Assembly (NCBI GenBank): GCA_902792535.1
Contig: CADAZU010000008.1
Span: 1-64,000, forward strand
DNA length: 64,000 nt
Origin: an uncultured Bacteroidales bacterium
GTDB lineage: Bacteria > Bacteroidota > Bacteroidia > Bacteroidales > Paludibacteraceae
Reading direction: 5' to 3'
The translations under genes and the position numbers were made by a program. This document shows, piece after piece, positions 23,708 through 32,262 of the stretch. Positions within the stretch are counted from its first letter, which is position 1. The number at the start of each line of letters is the position of its first letter. The notes below the pieces were generated by a model. It made no database searches and was not told the DNA's origin. It saw only the letters and a program-made list of their open reading frames with translations.

Positions 23708-26700
23708 TCTTCTCCTGTGAAACGGTTCTTTTTGCCATATACTACCCATTTATCCAGCGCCACAAGCACTGCGGGTACTACGGTAAGGATCAAGACAATC
23801 GCCATAAAAGCACCCACGGCAATACATCCCACGATATTACTGATCATCACATCATCCACAAACAGCGCCATGGCTCCCGGTCCGATCACCATAATCAGAC
23901 CGGAGGTCAGAATCGTTCGTATCGATCCGCGGTACGCCGCACAGACGGCATCTACCGGCAGAGAGGTCTTGCGGTTCTCCCTATAATAATTCGCAAAGAG
24001 GATACCATAATCGATGGTAGCTCCCATCAGGATCGCTTGCACAATCAGATATGCGAGATATAACATCTGACCGGAGACAAGTCCCGCTACGACCACATTG
24101 ACATAGACCGCACTCATGACCGTTACGACCAGAATCGTCGGTACAATCACCGAACGGAACGTGATAGCCACAATCAGGAAGATGGACAGGATCGTCAGCA
24201 GCGAGACCACATTCATCTCATGATCGAAACCGGCGCGCATCTCTGCGTACATCACCGATTCACCCACATAATAATGGTCATGCGGCATACGCGCATCCGC
24301 CATTGTAGTAAGGGTATCCACAAAATCATAGGTCTCTTTTGATTCCTTGGGCAGGGAAGAGAGAACGACCAGAAGCGAGTGCTTTTCTTTACGCAACTGC
24401 CCCAGCCCAGCCTCTATCTGCGCATGGATCGAAGTAGCCTGAGAACCGATGGTGTCCGGCAATATATCTGCTAACCGCGGGTCATAAACCAGCGTATCGC
24501 ATAGATAGTTCAGCAGCGGTTCAAATCCCATACGCAGCGTGTCGCACGAACTATGTACAGCGCCGTAATAATCATACAGCAGCGACATCTGCTCTGGCGT
24601 GACGGGATCCGATTTGACATTCGAGAGCGTCATCAGCCTTGCCAGTTTGGTAGCCATCTGCGAAGACGTATAAGTATGGCCGGAGAACATCAGTTCAGTG
24701 AACAGTTCTGCCTGCTGGTCTGCGCGGGAAGGTGCTTTGCGTTTCGGAGTCTCCTTCACTTGGGTCTTCGCCGCGAGAGCTTCGCTGCTCTGCGCTCGTG
24801 CCGTGTCGGTACTATGCAGCGAGCGCTGGATATCCGCTATCGAGTTAGCTATCTCCTCTGCGTTCAAATCAGAAGGCTGTACGGTCTTGGTTTCTTTCTT
24901 CGGCGGATAGGCAATCGCCATCAGTTCATCGTCGCCGAAATCATCAATGCCGAACGCGCGCAAGAGAATGTTCAGATCCGACGGTGTCAGCGAAGCATTG
25001 GCGTCCGCGAGATCCATCAGATGGGCACGCTGACCCAGAAGCGTACGCTGTTCGTCCGAGATCATACCTGCCAGACCGGGACGCTGGAACAGATCATCCA
25101 CCAGCAGATGGACGTACTGCAGCGGCGTCAGTTTTTTCGCTTTTCCGGGAGCATAACCAAACACCAATCTCGTCTGGATCGGCGTAGAACCGATGAAGAC
25201 CGACATCTCCGACACCGACATCGGCAGGCGGATCGCCAGCGTGTCGGTCAGTTTGCGCATCTCCACCGAGATAGCCGAAGTATGAACCGTATTGAGGTTT
25301 TCGATGAACGGCACAACAGCAATGCGGTCAATTGGCATAGACGGTATCTCAACCGAGTCAGTGACGGTGACAGGCTCCGGGTTATGGGTGATCGGTGCTA
25401 TGGTCTCCGGCAGGAGAACAACTGTGTCGGCAATGGGTTCTTCGCTGCGGAGCGGAGCGGAGTCCTGTTGAGCGGTCTGCGGCATGCCGAGCGGCTTTTC
25501 TTTGACAGGTTCCACATCCAGCATCGATTGCAGCATCGCTATCTGTTTCTTCATATCCTCATCCAGATAGGAAGCAAACAGCGGATTGGTTGCCACATGG
25601 GTATGCAGGAACCGTGCTATATCCGGGAAAGCGAGTCGGCTCTCCTCCGAATCCTTGACGCGCATGTAATAAAGCAGTTGCACCATTTCGGGATTCAGCA
25701 TGTCCAACGCCTCCGGCGGCACGGTCGCACCCTCCGGCATGAAATCCTTGAAGTCGGTCAGCAACGAACGCACATGGGTTGCCATCTCCGCCGGCGTGAG
25801 CGGTTGGCTCATCAGCGTAGGATACGAGATCACCGATTGGATCCCCTTTTGCTCCATGAGCCGGTCCACCAGCGCATAGACCGAGTCTTCGTCCTGCGTG
25901 TCATAGACCAGCACAAAGGGATTCGGCGAAGGGAAGACCTTCTCTATCTGCGATTCTGCTTCCGCCGAGAAGAAGATCGTCGTCTGGCGCGAGAGGTACC
26001 ATGAGCCAAAGAAGAGGATCACCGCTCCTACCGCCATCGGCAGTTTATGCCGCGACACAAACCGCGCCATTCCGTCCGTAGGCGGCACGTATGCTTTCTT
26101 CACCGTAGCATTGATCACGCGGCGGAAAAGCAGCATGAGCGAGGGCATGGCGGTGAACGTACAGAGCAACGAGCAAACGACTCCTTTCGCCAGCACGATA
26201 CCCATGTCTGCGCCGATTTTAAGACGCATGAAACAGAGCATCAGCAGACCTACCACCGTCGTCAGAGCCGACGAGAGAATAGACGGAGCGGCTTTCTTGA
26301 TTGCTCTATTGGCGGCTACCACAGCCGTTCGGCGATCCGTGTGTTCGTCTTGTTCTTGCCGGTAACGGTTCAGCAAAACGATACAATAATCGAGCGAAAG
26401 AACCGCCTGAAGGATTGATCCGATGAAATTAGTGGTAATTGAGACAGACGGCAGGAAGGCATTGGTACCCATATTGAGCACGATTGCCAGACCCGCTGTC
26501 ATCAGAATAACAACCGGTTCAAACCACGACTGCGCCATGACGAAAAGCACCAGCATGATCATGATCGCAGCGATGATAATCACCGAGACAGGCGGCGTTG
26601 CGCCATCCTGGCTCGTTTCGACGACGCAGTTACCGCCAAAACGCGTGCTGATCTGCTTGCCCAGCGCTTTCTGGTCCACCGATTTGGGAACATCCAGATC

Positions 26701-27018
26701 AAAGAGCGTGTAGGTGCTATCCTGCGAATAGCGATACGAGACGCCTTTCACATCCGGATAGCCCTCCAAGAGTGTCCGGATACCCGGTATCTCGTTGGGA
26801 CGCAGGCCTTCAAACATCACATGCACATCCGTTCCCGACATCTGCGCCGATGAACCGAACTCGGAGGTAACGATCTCCAAGCCGCTCTTCATCTGGGAGT
26901 CGTCCGGAAGATATTTGGTCATGTCGGCATTGACGTTCACATGGAACATCAAAATGCCGCTGATAACCGTCAGAACGAGCGTCGCGATGAATAATATGTA
27001 ATGAAAGCTGCGCTTCAA
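23704..27018 (-). CDS. MMPL/RND-superfamily transporter
   Basis: A 1104-residue membrane protein with two MMPL halves. Membrane segments occur at about 8-25 and 148-310 (including LSLDYCIVLLNRYRQEQDEH), and near the C-terminus (ATIDYGILFANYYRENRK); the D-Y motif in each half is the likely proton-relay region. Between them lies a long extracytoplasmic part of about 580 residues, larger than usual and rich in proline and acidic residues. The family exports lipids or hydrophobic compounds; with the Wzm genes downstream a role in envelope lipid or glycolipid transport is plausible. The start is TTG at 27018 inside a heptamer array; the next Met (residue 24) would remove the first membrane helix. 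Confidence 0.85.
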   Translation of the reverse strand: MKRSFHYILFIATLVLTVISGILMFHVNVNADMTKYLPDDSQMKSGLEIVTSEFGSSAQMSGTDVHVMFEGLRPNEIPGIRTLLEGYPDVKGVSYRYSQDSTYTLFDLDVPKSVDQKALGKQISTRFGGNCVVETSQDGATPPVSVIIIAAIMIMLVLFVMAQSWFEPVVILMTAGLAIVLNMGTNAFLPSVSITTNFIGSILQAVLSLDYCIVLLNRYRQEQDEHTDRRTAVVAANRAIKKAAPSILSSALTTVVGLLMLCFMRLKIGADMGIVLAKGVVCSLLCTFTAMPSLMLLFRRVINATVKKAYVPPTDGMARFVSRHKLPMAVGAVILFFGSWYLSRQTTIFFSAEAESQIEKVFPSPNPFVLVYDTQDEDSVYALVDRLMEQKGIQSVISYPTLMSQPLTPAEMATHVRSLLTDFKDFMPEGATVPPEALDMLNPEMVQLLYYMRVKDSEESRLAFPDIARFLHTHVATNPLFASYLDEDMKKQIAMLQSMLDVEPVKEKPLGMPQTAQQDSAPLRSEEPIADTVVLLPETIAPITHNPEPVTVTDSVEIPSMPIDRIAVVPFIENLNTVHTSAISVEMRKLTDTLAIRLPMSVSEMSVFIGSTPIQTRLVFGYAPGKAKKLTPLQYVHLLVDDLFQRPGLAGMISDEQRTLLGQRAHLMDLADANASLTPSDLNILLRAFGIDDFGDDELMAIAYPPKKETKTVQPSDLNAEEIANSIADIQRSLHSTDTARAQSSEALAAKTQVKETPKRKAPSRADQQAELFTELMFSGHTYTSSQMATKLARLMTLSNVKSDPVTPEQMSLLYDYYGAVHSSCDTLRMGFEPLLNYLCDTLVYDPRLADILPDTIGSQATSIHAQIEAGLGQLRKEKHSLLVVLSSLPKESKETYDFVDTLTTMADARMPHDHYYVGESVMYAEMRAGFDHEMNVVSLLTILSIFLIVAITFRSVIVPTILVVTVMSAVYVNVVVAGLVSGQMLYLAYLIVQAILMGATIDYGILFANYYRENRKTSLPVDAVCAAYRGSIRTILTSGLIMVIGPGAMALFVDDVMISNIVGCIAVGAFMAIVLILTVVPAVLVALDKWVVYGKKNRFTGEE

Positions 27019-27042
27019 CTCTCAATTCTCAACTCTCAATTA
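27016..27042 (-). repeat. Heptamer junction array with TTG start and TAA stop
   Basis: On the minus strand four heptamers, AATTGAG, AGTTGAG, AATTGAG and AGTTGAA, connect the stop of the rluB-like gene (27040) to the TTG start of the MMPL gene (27018). The TAA stop and the TTG start both lie in the array. Confidence 0.85.
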
Positions 27043-28050
27043 AAACTGTCCCATCTGGAGGAATGCAACCTCTTTGGGAGTAAGGAAACGCCATTTGCCG
27101 CGACCGACATTCTTCTTGGTCAAACCGGCAAAAGAGACGCGATCCAGATTAACCACCTTGTACCCTACTTTCTCGAAGATACGGCGTACGACGCGGTTCT
27201 GACCGGAGTGAATCTCCAGACCGATATGTTTGCGGTCTGCTTTCGGGAACTCCAAGGCATCCGGGATGATACGCTCGTCGTCCAGCACTACGCCGGAACG
27301 AATGATTGCTTCGTCCACTTCGTCCAGCTCGCGATCCAGCGTCACGGCATAGATCTTCTTCTTGTGGAACTTCGGATGGGTCAGTTTAGCCGCCAGGTCT
27401 CCGTCGTTGGTCAGCAAAAGCACGCCGGTGGTATTACGGTCCAGACGACCCACCGGATAGATACGCTCGGCGCAAGCGCTACGAACAATATCAATCACGG
27501 TATGACGCTCCTGCGGATCGTCGGTCGTGGTCACTGTATTCTTGGGTTTATTGAGCAGGATATAGACCTTGCGTTCGCGACGAACAGGCTGTCCGTGGAA
27601 ACGCACATCGTCCGTCGGCAGCACTTTCGCACCCAGGTTGTCTACAGTCTCACCATTAACGGTGATCACACCGGCTTGGATGAAATCATCTGCCTCACGA
27701 CGGGAACAGATACCTGCGTTTGCGAGGTATTTATTCAGACGAATCGGCTTTGTCGGATCCTCATGTTGCTCACGATAGACTTGCTGTTTATGTCCGGAAT
27801 AAACTCCGGGATTGCGTTTAGGTTTGCCTCCGAACGGACGATTCGGGCGCTCTGTGCGCTCTCCGTAAGAACGTTGCGGACGGCTTTCTCCGTCGCGGGT
27901 AAAGCGGGGACGGGACTCTCCGTCTCTGGTAAAATGCGGACGGGATTCACCGTCACGAGTAAAGCGGGGACGAGCCGGTTGCTCCATTCCCTCTCGGCGG
28001 AAACGCGGCCTCGGGCGGCGCTCGCCTTCATTGTTGGAATTGTTGTACAT
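27040..28050 (-). CDS. rluB: RluB/RsuA-family 23S rRNA pseudouridine synthase
   Basis: Isomerises uridine in 23S rRNA (helix 89 region in RluB). An S4 RNA-binding domain is at PIRLNKYLANAGICSRREADDF, and the catalytic motif is YPVGRLDRNTTGVLLLTNDG with the active-site Asp. Before these is an unusual N-terminal arm: a ten-residue repeat of the type RFTRDGESRP, about four copies, in an Arg-rich, Gly/Ser-rich stretch of nearly 90 residues, probably unstructured and RNA-binding. The start is set at 28050 (MYNNSNNEGERR); the longer frame from 28107 is repeat-derived. Confidence 0.88.
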   Translation of the reverse strand: MYNNSNNEGERRPRPRFRREGMEQPARPRFTRDGESRPHFTRDGESRPRFTRDGESRPQRSYGERTERPNRPFGGKPKRNPGVYSGHKQQVYREQHEDPTKPIRLNKYLANAGICSRREADDFIQAGVITVNGETVDNLGAKVLPTDDVRFHGQPVRRERKVYILLNKPKNTVTTTDDPQERHTVIDIVRSACAERIYPVGRLDRNTTGVLLLTNDGDLAAKLTHPKFHKKKIYAVTLDRELDEVDEAIIRSGVVLDDERIIPDALEFPKADRKHIGLEIHSGQNRVVRRIFEKVGYKVVNLDRVSFAGLTKKNVGRGKWRFLTPKEVAFLQMGQF

Positions 28051-28090
28051 CAATCTTGAATTTTTAATTTTAATTTTTGAATTTCCAAAG

Positions 28091-28125
28091 TGGCCCTCAC
28101 GGGTCACATACGTGCGTCACGCACG
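28091..28125. repeat. Two mini-hairpins between rluB and rpmF
   Basis: TGGCCCTCACGGGTCA (28091-28106, 6-bp stem with one G-T pair, 4-base loop) and CGTGCGTCACGCACG (28111-28125, 6-bp stem, 3-base loop). Confidence 0.7.
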
Positions 28126-28171
28126 CGTTTTTAATAAGTAAGGTAAAAAGGCAAAAGGAACAATTATTCCT

Positions 28172-28214
28172 TTCACCTTTCAGCTTTTACCTTTAGTCAT
28201 CAGCCATCAGATTA
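28172..28214. repeat. Heptamer array before rluB, ending in the rpmF stop
   Basis: Consecutive heptamers TTTCACC, TTTCAGC, TTTTACC, TTTAGTC, ATCAGCC and ATCAGAT run into the stop codon of rpmF. Confidence 0.7.
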
Positions 28215-28394
28215 AGCCTCTGCTTGCTCGATAGCCAATTTACCACGATAGTAGCCGCAGGACGGGCATACAGTGTGGTAGATGTGCAGTGCTCCGCAGT
28301 TCGGGCATACTGCCAGTGTCGGAGCTTTCACTACGTCATGGGTACGACGTTTCGCTTGTCTGGTGTGCGATTGTCTTCTTTTAGGATGTGCCAT
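28212..28394 (-). CDS. rpmF: 50S ribosomal protein L32
   Basis: A 60-residue protein with the L32 pattern: MAHPKRRQSHTRQAKRRTHD at the basic N-terminus, then a zinc-ribbon (CPNCGALHIYHTVCPSCGYY) with four cysteines. Length and order of motifs match the family. It follows DUF177, an arrangement conserved widely in bacteria. The 35 bases between them hold a heptamer array. Confidence 0.97.
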   Translation of the reverse strand: MAHPKRRQSHTRQAKRRTHDVVKAPTLAVCPNCGALHIYHTVCPSCGYYRGKLAIEQAEA

Positions 28395-28396
28395 AT

Positions 28397-28431
28397 CAAT
28401 TTACAATTTAAACATTTACGATTTACTATTT
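28397..28431 (-). repeat. Heptamer array between DUF177 and rpmF
   Basis: On the minus strand repeats of the type TAAATNG (about five units, one of eight bases) start with the TAA stop of the DUF177 gene and end four bases before the rpmF ATG. Confidence 0.75.
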
Positions 28432-28903
28432 ATTCTATGTCCGTATCGTTTTCGGGATCCGGCTCGTCACATAGGTGGGATTGGAGGAGAAGGTCCATTT
28501 GCGGGTTGCAACCACCGGGTTGGTGACTGTGAACAAGCGGAATATTGATACTGACTATTTCATAGGCGAGCCAAGATAAATCCAAAGTACGATTGGACGT
28601 TTTACGATGTTCCATTTCTTCGTCCTCTTCGTCTTCCGAGAAAATCTCCTGCTCGTCGTCTATGTCAAGGGGCATCGGGTCGAGGCACCTGTCACACACA
28701 ACAAAGACAGTTCCGTGAACCGTTATGTTGAGCTGATAGTCCTCCTCCCGGAGATTAAGCGTCGCTTTAGCAGAGATGTTGCCACTCAGGATTTCGGTCT
28801 TCTCAACGGAAGCGAAAAAATCGTCATCCAATTGAATATCAAACGAATGCGTGCCAATTGGCAACCGCGATAAGTCGATCATATAATGGCTCTGCTCGCT
28901 CAT
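28430..28903 (-). CDS. DUF177/YceD-family protein
   Basis: A 157-residue protein of the family encoded beside rpmF, with its motif CDRCLDPMPLDIDDEQEIF, where two cysteines form part of the conserved C-x2-C signature. In other bacteria the family is linked to large-subunit rRNA processing or accumulation. It is in a transcript with rpmF and has its own promoter upstream (28968-28999). Confidence 0.9.
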   Translation of the reverse strand: MSEQSHYMIDLSRLPIGTHSFDIQLDDDFFASVEKTEILSGNISAKATLNLREEDYQLNITVHGTVFVVCDRCLDPMPLDIDDEQEIFSEDEEDEEMEHRKTSNRTLDLSWLAYEIVSINIPLVHSHQPGGCNPQMDLLLQSHLCDEPDPENDTDIE

Positions 28904-28967
28904 AGGCGCAAAATCGCTGTATGTGTGATTTTTCTCGTGTCAGAGACACTCGATTAAAAATCGGGTG

Positions 28968-28999
28968 CAAAGATACTGCTTTTTTTTCAAATACGCAAA
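28968..28999 (-). promoter_or_regulatory. Promoter of the DUF177-rpmF operon
   Basis: On the minus strand TTTG (28996-28999), 20 bases, TATCTTTG (28968-28975). Confidence 0.8.
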
Positions 29000-29053
29000 T
29001 ATTTAGCGCAAAAAATTTGAGAATGCACCTTTTTTCGTGCTTTTCTCCGCTAT

Positions 29054-30094
29054 TTAGCAGCTCTCGAATTGGCGGAGGAAGCGGATGTCGTTCTCGGAGA
29101 AGAGACGGAGATCCTTCACGCGATATTTAAGGTTCGTGATACGCTCTACGCCCATACCGAACGCATAGCCGGAATAGACCTTGCTGTCAATGCCGCAGGA
29201 CTCCAGCACATTCGGATCCACCATACCGCAGCCGAGGATCTCGACCCAACCGGTTCCCTTGCAGAACGAGCAGCCTTTGCCGCCGCAGATATTACAGGAT
29301 ATATCCATCTCTGCGGATGGTTCCGTGAAGGGGAAATAAGACGGACGGAGACGGATCTTGGTGTCCGCGCCGAACATCTCTTTCGAGAAATAAAGCAGCG
29401 CTTCGCGCAGGTCCGCAAACGATACATTCTTATCCACATACAGTCCCTCCACCTGGTGGAAGAAACAATGCGCACGCGCCGAGATCGCTTCATTGCGATA
29501 GACACGCCCCGGACAGAGCACACGGATCGGCGGTTTCTGGCTGGTCATGACGCGCGTCTGCACAGACGAAGTATGCGAACGAAGGAGAATATCGGTCGGT
29601 TTCTGAACACCCATCTCTTTCTCCACGAAGAATGTGTCCTGCATATCTCTCGCAGGGTGCTCCGGCGCGAAATTGAGCATTCCATAGACATGTTTGTCGT
29701 CCTCCACTTCGGGTCCCTGCGCTATCGTGAAACCGATGCGGGAGAAGATATCCTCTATCTCTTCGCGCACCAACGAAAGCGGATGACGCGTACCAAGCGC
29801 AATCGGATCCGGCGTACGGGTCAGGTCCAATTTGTCAGTCGTAGCCTGCGTTTTGTCATTGATTTGCTCGCGAAGCTCGTTGATACGCGCCTCCGCCTCC
29901 TGACGAAGCTGGTTCAAAAGCTGTCCCAGTTCGCGTTTCTGGTCTGCCGGAACAAGGCGGAACTCATTGAAGAGCGCCGTGATCTCACCTTTCTTACTCA
30001 AATACTTGATACGAAGTGCCTCCAGTTCCTCTGCGTTCGCAGCAGACATCGACTGAACCTGCGACAATAAAGATTGAATAGTCTCCTTTAACAT
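29054..30094 (-). CDS. pheS: Phenylalanyl-tRNA synthetase alpha subunit
   Basis: A 346-residue class II synthetase subunit. The N-terminal helical coiled coil (residues 1-85) precedes the catalytic core: HPLSLVREEIEDIF, FTIAQGPEVEDD, HPARDMQDTFFV, RVYRNEAISARAHCFFHQVEGLYVD and GCGMVDPNVL, with FGMGVERI (motif 3) at the C-terminus. Together with PheT, not in the window, it charges tRNA-Phe. It is transcribed away from the amylase operon from overlapping promoters. Confidence 0.97.
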   Translation of the reverse strand: MLKETIQSLLSQVQSMSAANAEELEALRIKYLSKKGEITALFNEFRLVPADQKRELGQLLNQLRQEAEARINELREQINDKTQATTDKLDLTRTPDPIALGTRHPLSLVREEIEDIFSRIGFTIAQGPEVEDDKHVYGMLNFAPEHPARDMQDTFFVEKEMGVQKPTDILLRSHTSSVQTRVMTSQKPPIRVLCPGRVYRNEAISARAHCFFHQVEGLYVDKNVSFADLREALLYFSKEMFGADTKIRLRPSYFPFTEPSAEMDISCNICGGKGCSFCKGTGWVEILGCGMVDPNVLESCGIDSKVYSGYAFGMGVERITNLKYRVKDLRLFSENDIRFLRQFESC

Positions 30095-30100
30095 AAAACT

Positions 30101-30135
30101 ATTTACAATTTGGTCATTTATTATTTACAATTTCT
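30101..30135 (-). repeat. Heptamer array in the pheS leader
   Basis: On the minus strand units of the type AAATTGT/AAATAGT/AAATAAT (five units, one of eight bases) fill the space before the pheS ATG. Confidence 0.65.
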
Positions 30136-30147
30136 CAAAAAATCGTG

Positions 30148-30195
30148 CAAAATTACTAAAATATTTTGATATATGCAAAAAAAAGTGTAACTTTG
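30148..30195. promoter_or_regulatory. Overlapping divergent promoters of pheS and the amylase operon
   Basis: Minus strand: TTTG (30175-30178), 19 bases, TAATTTTG (30148-30155), for pheS. Plus strand: TTTG (30165-30168), 19 bases, TAACTTTG (30188-30195), for the amylases. The two promoters share about 15 bases and cannot both be bound at once. Confidence 0.75.
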
Positions 30196-30216
30196 CGGCG
30201 CTAAATGTGTAAAACC

Positions 30217-32262
30217 ATGAGAAAAAGTGTTTTTCTGATTTCGTTTTTGATGCTGTTGGCGGGTTGCCAACGCGCTTCGGAACCGGCGCAACAGATCGCC
30301 GTTTCCAATCCTATCATGCCGGTTCGTATGAGTAGCGACACGATGCATATCGTGCTGACCGACTATGTGCCTGTGCTCTACGGAGACACGGGACTATGGA
30401 AGGATATGCACTGGATCGCCGACGAAGCGATTGAATGTCTGAATATCAGCGGCACGCTCCCTGTGGTGCGCGAGATGGACATCGTGAACCGCGACCGAGC
30501 GATGCACGCCATCACTTTCTACGACAAGAACGGCAGTTTTGAGATCCCTGTTCTGCCGAACAAGCCGGTGCGCCAAGCCTTGATTTCGCTGGGATACGAG
30601 GATGACAAGCTGCGCGTGGGATTCTACGACAGCGTTGCCAATCCTACTTTCAAAGCGTTCTGGCAGAACATGATCGTGGATTATGACCTCTGGCAAGCCG
30701 AGGAAGACGGCACTTGGACGCTGGATATAGGAGCCCTCAGCCGTGAGCATTCCGCCATCAGCGGTCGCAGTTACCTGCGGATCTATGCGGAGGACGAGAC
30801 GTATCTCTACAACGATATGCTGCTGCCGATGCAGGACGGCAAGATCATTACCGATGCGGCGCAGTTGAATCGCCATGACCCGCAAGCGCAGGTACTCTAC
30901 TCCATCCTGATAGACCGTTTCAACAACGGCAATGAAGCCAACGACTGGAAACTCAACAGCCCCGAGGTATTGGATATCGTGGATTACCAAGGCGGCGATC
31001 TAGCCGGAGTCACAGCCAAGATTGCTGACGGTTATTTCGACCGGCTGGGTGTGAACACCCTGTGGATCAGTCCGATCACCCAGAACCCATGGGACGCATG
31101 GGGCTTGTATCCGTTCAAAAACGGCAACAAATACGACAGCACAAAGAGCTATACCAAGTTCAGCGGCTACCACGGCTACTGGCCTATTTTCGCGACCAAG
31201 TTGGACGACCGTTTCGGTACGCCGGACGAGTTACGCACCTTATTAGATAGCGCGCACGCGCACGGGATAAACGTCGTGCTGGACTACGTAGCGAACCATA
31301 TGCATATCAATTCGCCGACCTTGCAAGAGCACCCGGATTGGCACACCGACTCGATCTTGCCGGACGGAAGACGCAATTTTGAGCTGTGGGACGAAGCGCG
31401 GTTGACGACTTGGTTCGACAAACATATCCCGACGCTGGATCTGGAGCGCGAGGAAGTATGCGAAGCCATGACCGACAGCGCGCTGTATTGGTTAGCCAAC
31501 TACGACTTGGACGGTTACCGCCACGACGCCTGCAAACATATTCCGGAGGGATATTGGCGGATGCTGGGACAGAAGATCGCCACCCGCTGGCCGGGCAGAC
31601 CGATCTGGATGATCGGCGAGACCTACGGCAGCCCGGAGTTGATTGGCAGTTATGTCAAAACCGGTATGCTGAATGCGCAATTCGATTTCAATGTCTATTT
31701 CACGGCGCGCGAGGCGCTATGCGGCTACAAAGGCATGGACCAGGTGCTGCAGAACGAGTTGACATCCTTACGCACCTACGGCGCGCACCACACGATGGGA
31801 AATATATCCGGCAACCATGACCAGATCCGTTTTGCCTCTATCGCCGGCGGCGCGATTGATATCTACGCGTACGGCAAAGAGGAAGGATGGACGCAAGAGA
31901 TCGGTATCGGCGATGCGGAGAAAGCCTACAAACGCGCTATCCTGCTGGAGGTGCTGAATATGACGCTGCCGGGCGTGCCTTGTATCTACCAGGGCGACGA
32001 ATACGGAGAAGTGGGCGGCAACGATCCGGACAACAGGCATATGATGCGGTTCGAGACCCTGAGTCTGGACGAGCGCGAGATGCGGAACAAAGTAGCGGAA
32101 CTGATCCATATGCGCCGCAACTCCATGCCGCTGCTCTACGGAGATTTCATTCCGCTCATTGACCGTCCGGACGAGATCATCTACCAGCGTATCTACCTGG
32201 GAGAGAAAGTGACGGTGATCATCAATCGTAAAGACTTAACATATCAAATAATTAAAGACTAA
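30217..32262 (+). CDS. Alpha-amylase-family (GH13) surface lipoprotein, SusG-like
   Basis: A signal peptide with lipobox (FLMLLAGCQ) shows a lipoprotein; the start is taken at 30217 (MRKSVF), a longer frame from 30205 adds four residues. An N-terminal beta-rich region (residues 40-220), likely starch-binding or linker, precedes the GH13 barrel: VVLDYVANHMH, LDGYRHDACKHI (catalytic nucleophile D), IWMIGETYG (acid/base E) and GNHDQIRF (third acidic residue D). It cleaves alpha-1,4-linked glucans. Followed at one base of overlap (TAATG) by a second amylase, giving a two-enzyme starch operon without the Sus transport genes nearby. Confidence 0.9.
   Translation: MRKSVFLISFLMLLAGCQRASEPAQQIAVSNPIMPVRMSSDTMHIVLTDYVPVLYGDTGLWKDMHWIADEAIECLNISGTLPVVREMDIVNRDRAMHAITFYDKNGSFEIPVLPNKPVRQALISLGYEDDKLRVGFYDSVANPTFKAFWQNMIVDYDLWQAEEDGTWTLDIGALSREHSAISGRSYLRIYAEDETYLYNDMLLPMQDGKIITDAAQLNRHDPQAQVLYSILIDRFNNGNEANDWKLNSPEVLDIVDYQGGDLAGVTAKIADGYFDRLGVNTLWISPITQNPWDAWGLYPFKNGNKYDSTKSYTKFSGYHGYWPIFATKLDDRFGTPDELRTLLDSAHAHGINVVLDYVANHMHINSPTLQEHPDWHTDSILPDGRRNFELWDEARLTTWFDKHIPTLDLEREEVCEAMTDSALYWLANYDLDGYRHDACKHIPEGYWRMLGQKIATRWPGRPIWMIGETYGSPELIGSYVKTGMLNAQFDFNVYFTAREALCGYKGMDQVLQNELTSLRTYGAHHTMGNISGNHDQIRFASIAGGAIDIYAYGKEEGWTQEIGIGDAEKAYKRAILLEVLNMTLPGVPCIYQGDEYGEVGGNDPDNRHMMRFETLSLDEREMRNKVAELIHMRRNSMPLLYGDFIPLIDRPDEIIYQRIYLGEKVTVIINRKDLTYQIIKD

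Noticed and set aside
24553..26004. 483-residue open frame on the plus strand
   Set aside because: It is antisense to the MMPL transporter, rich in Arg and His as such shadows are, with no domain or promoter.
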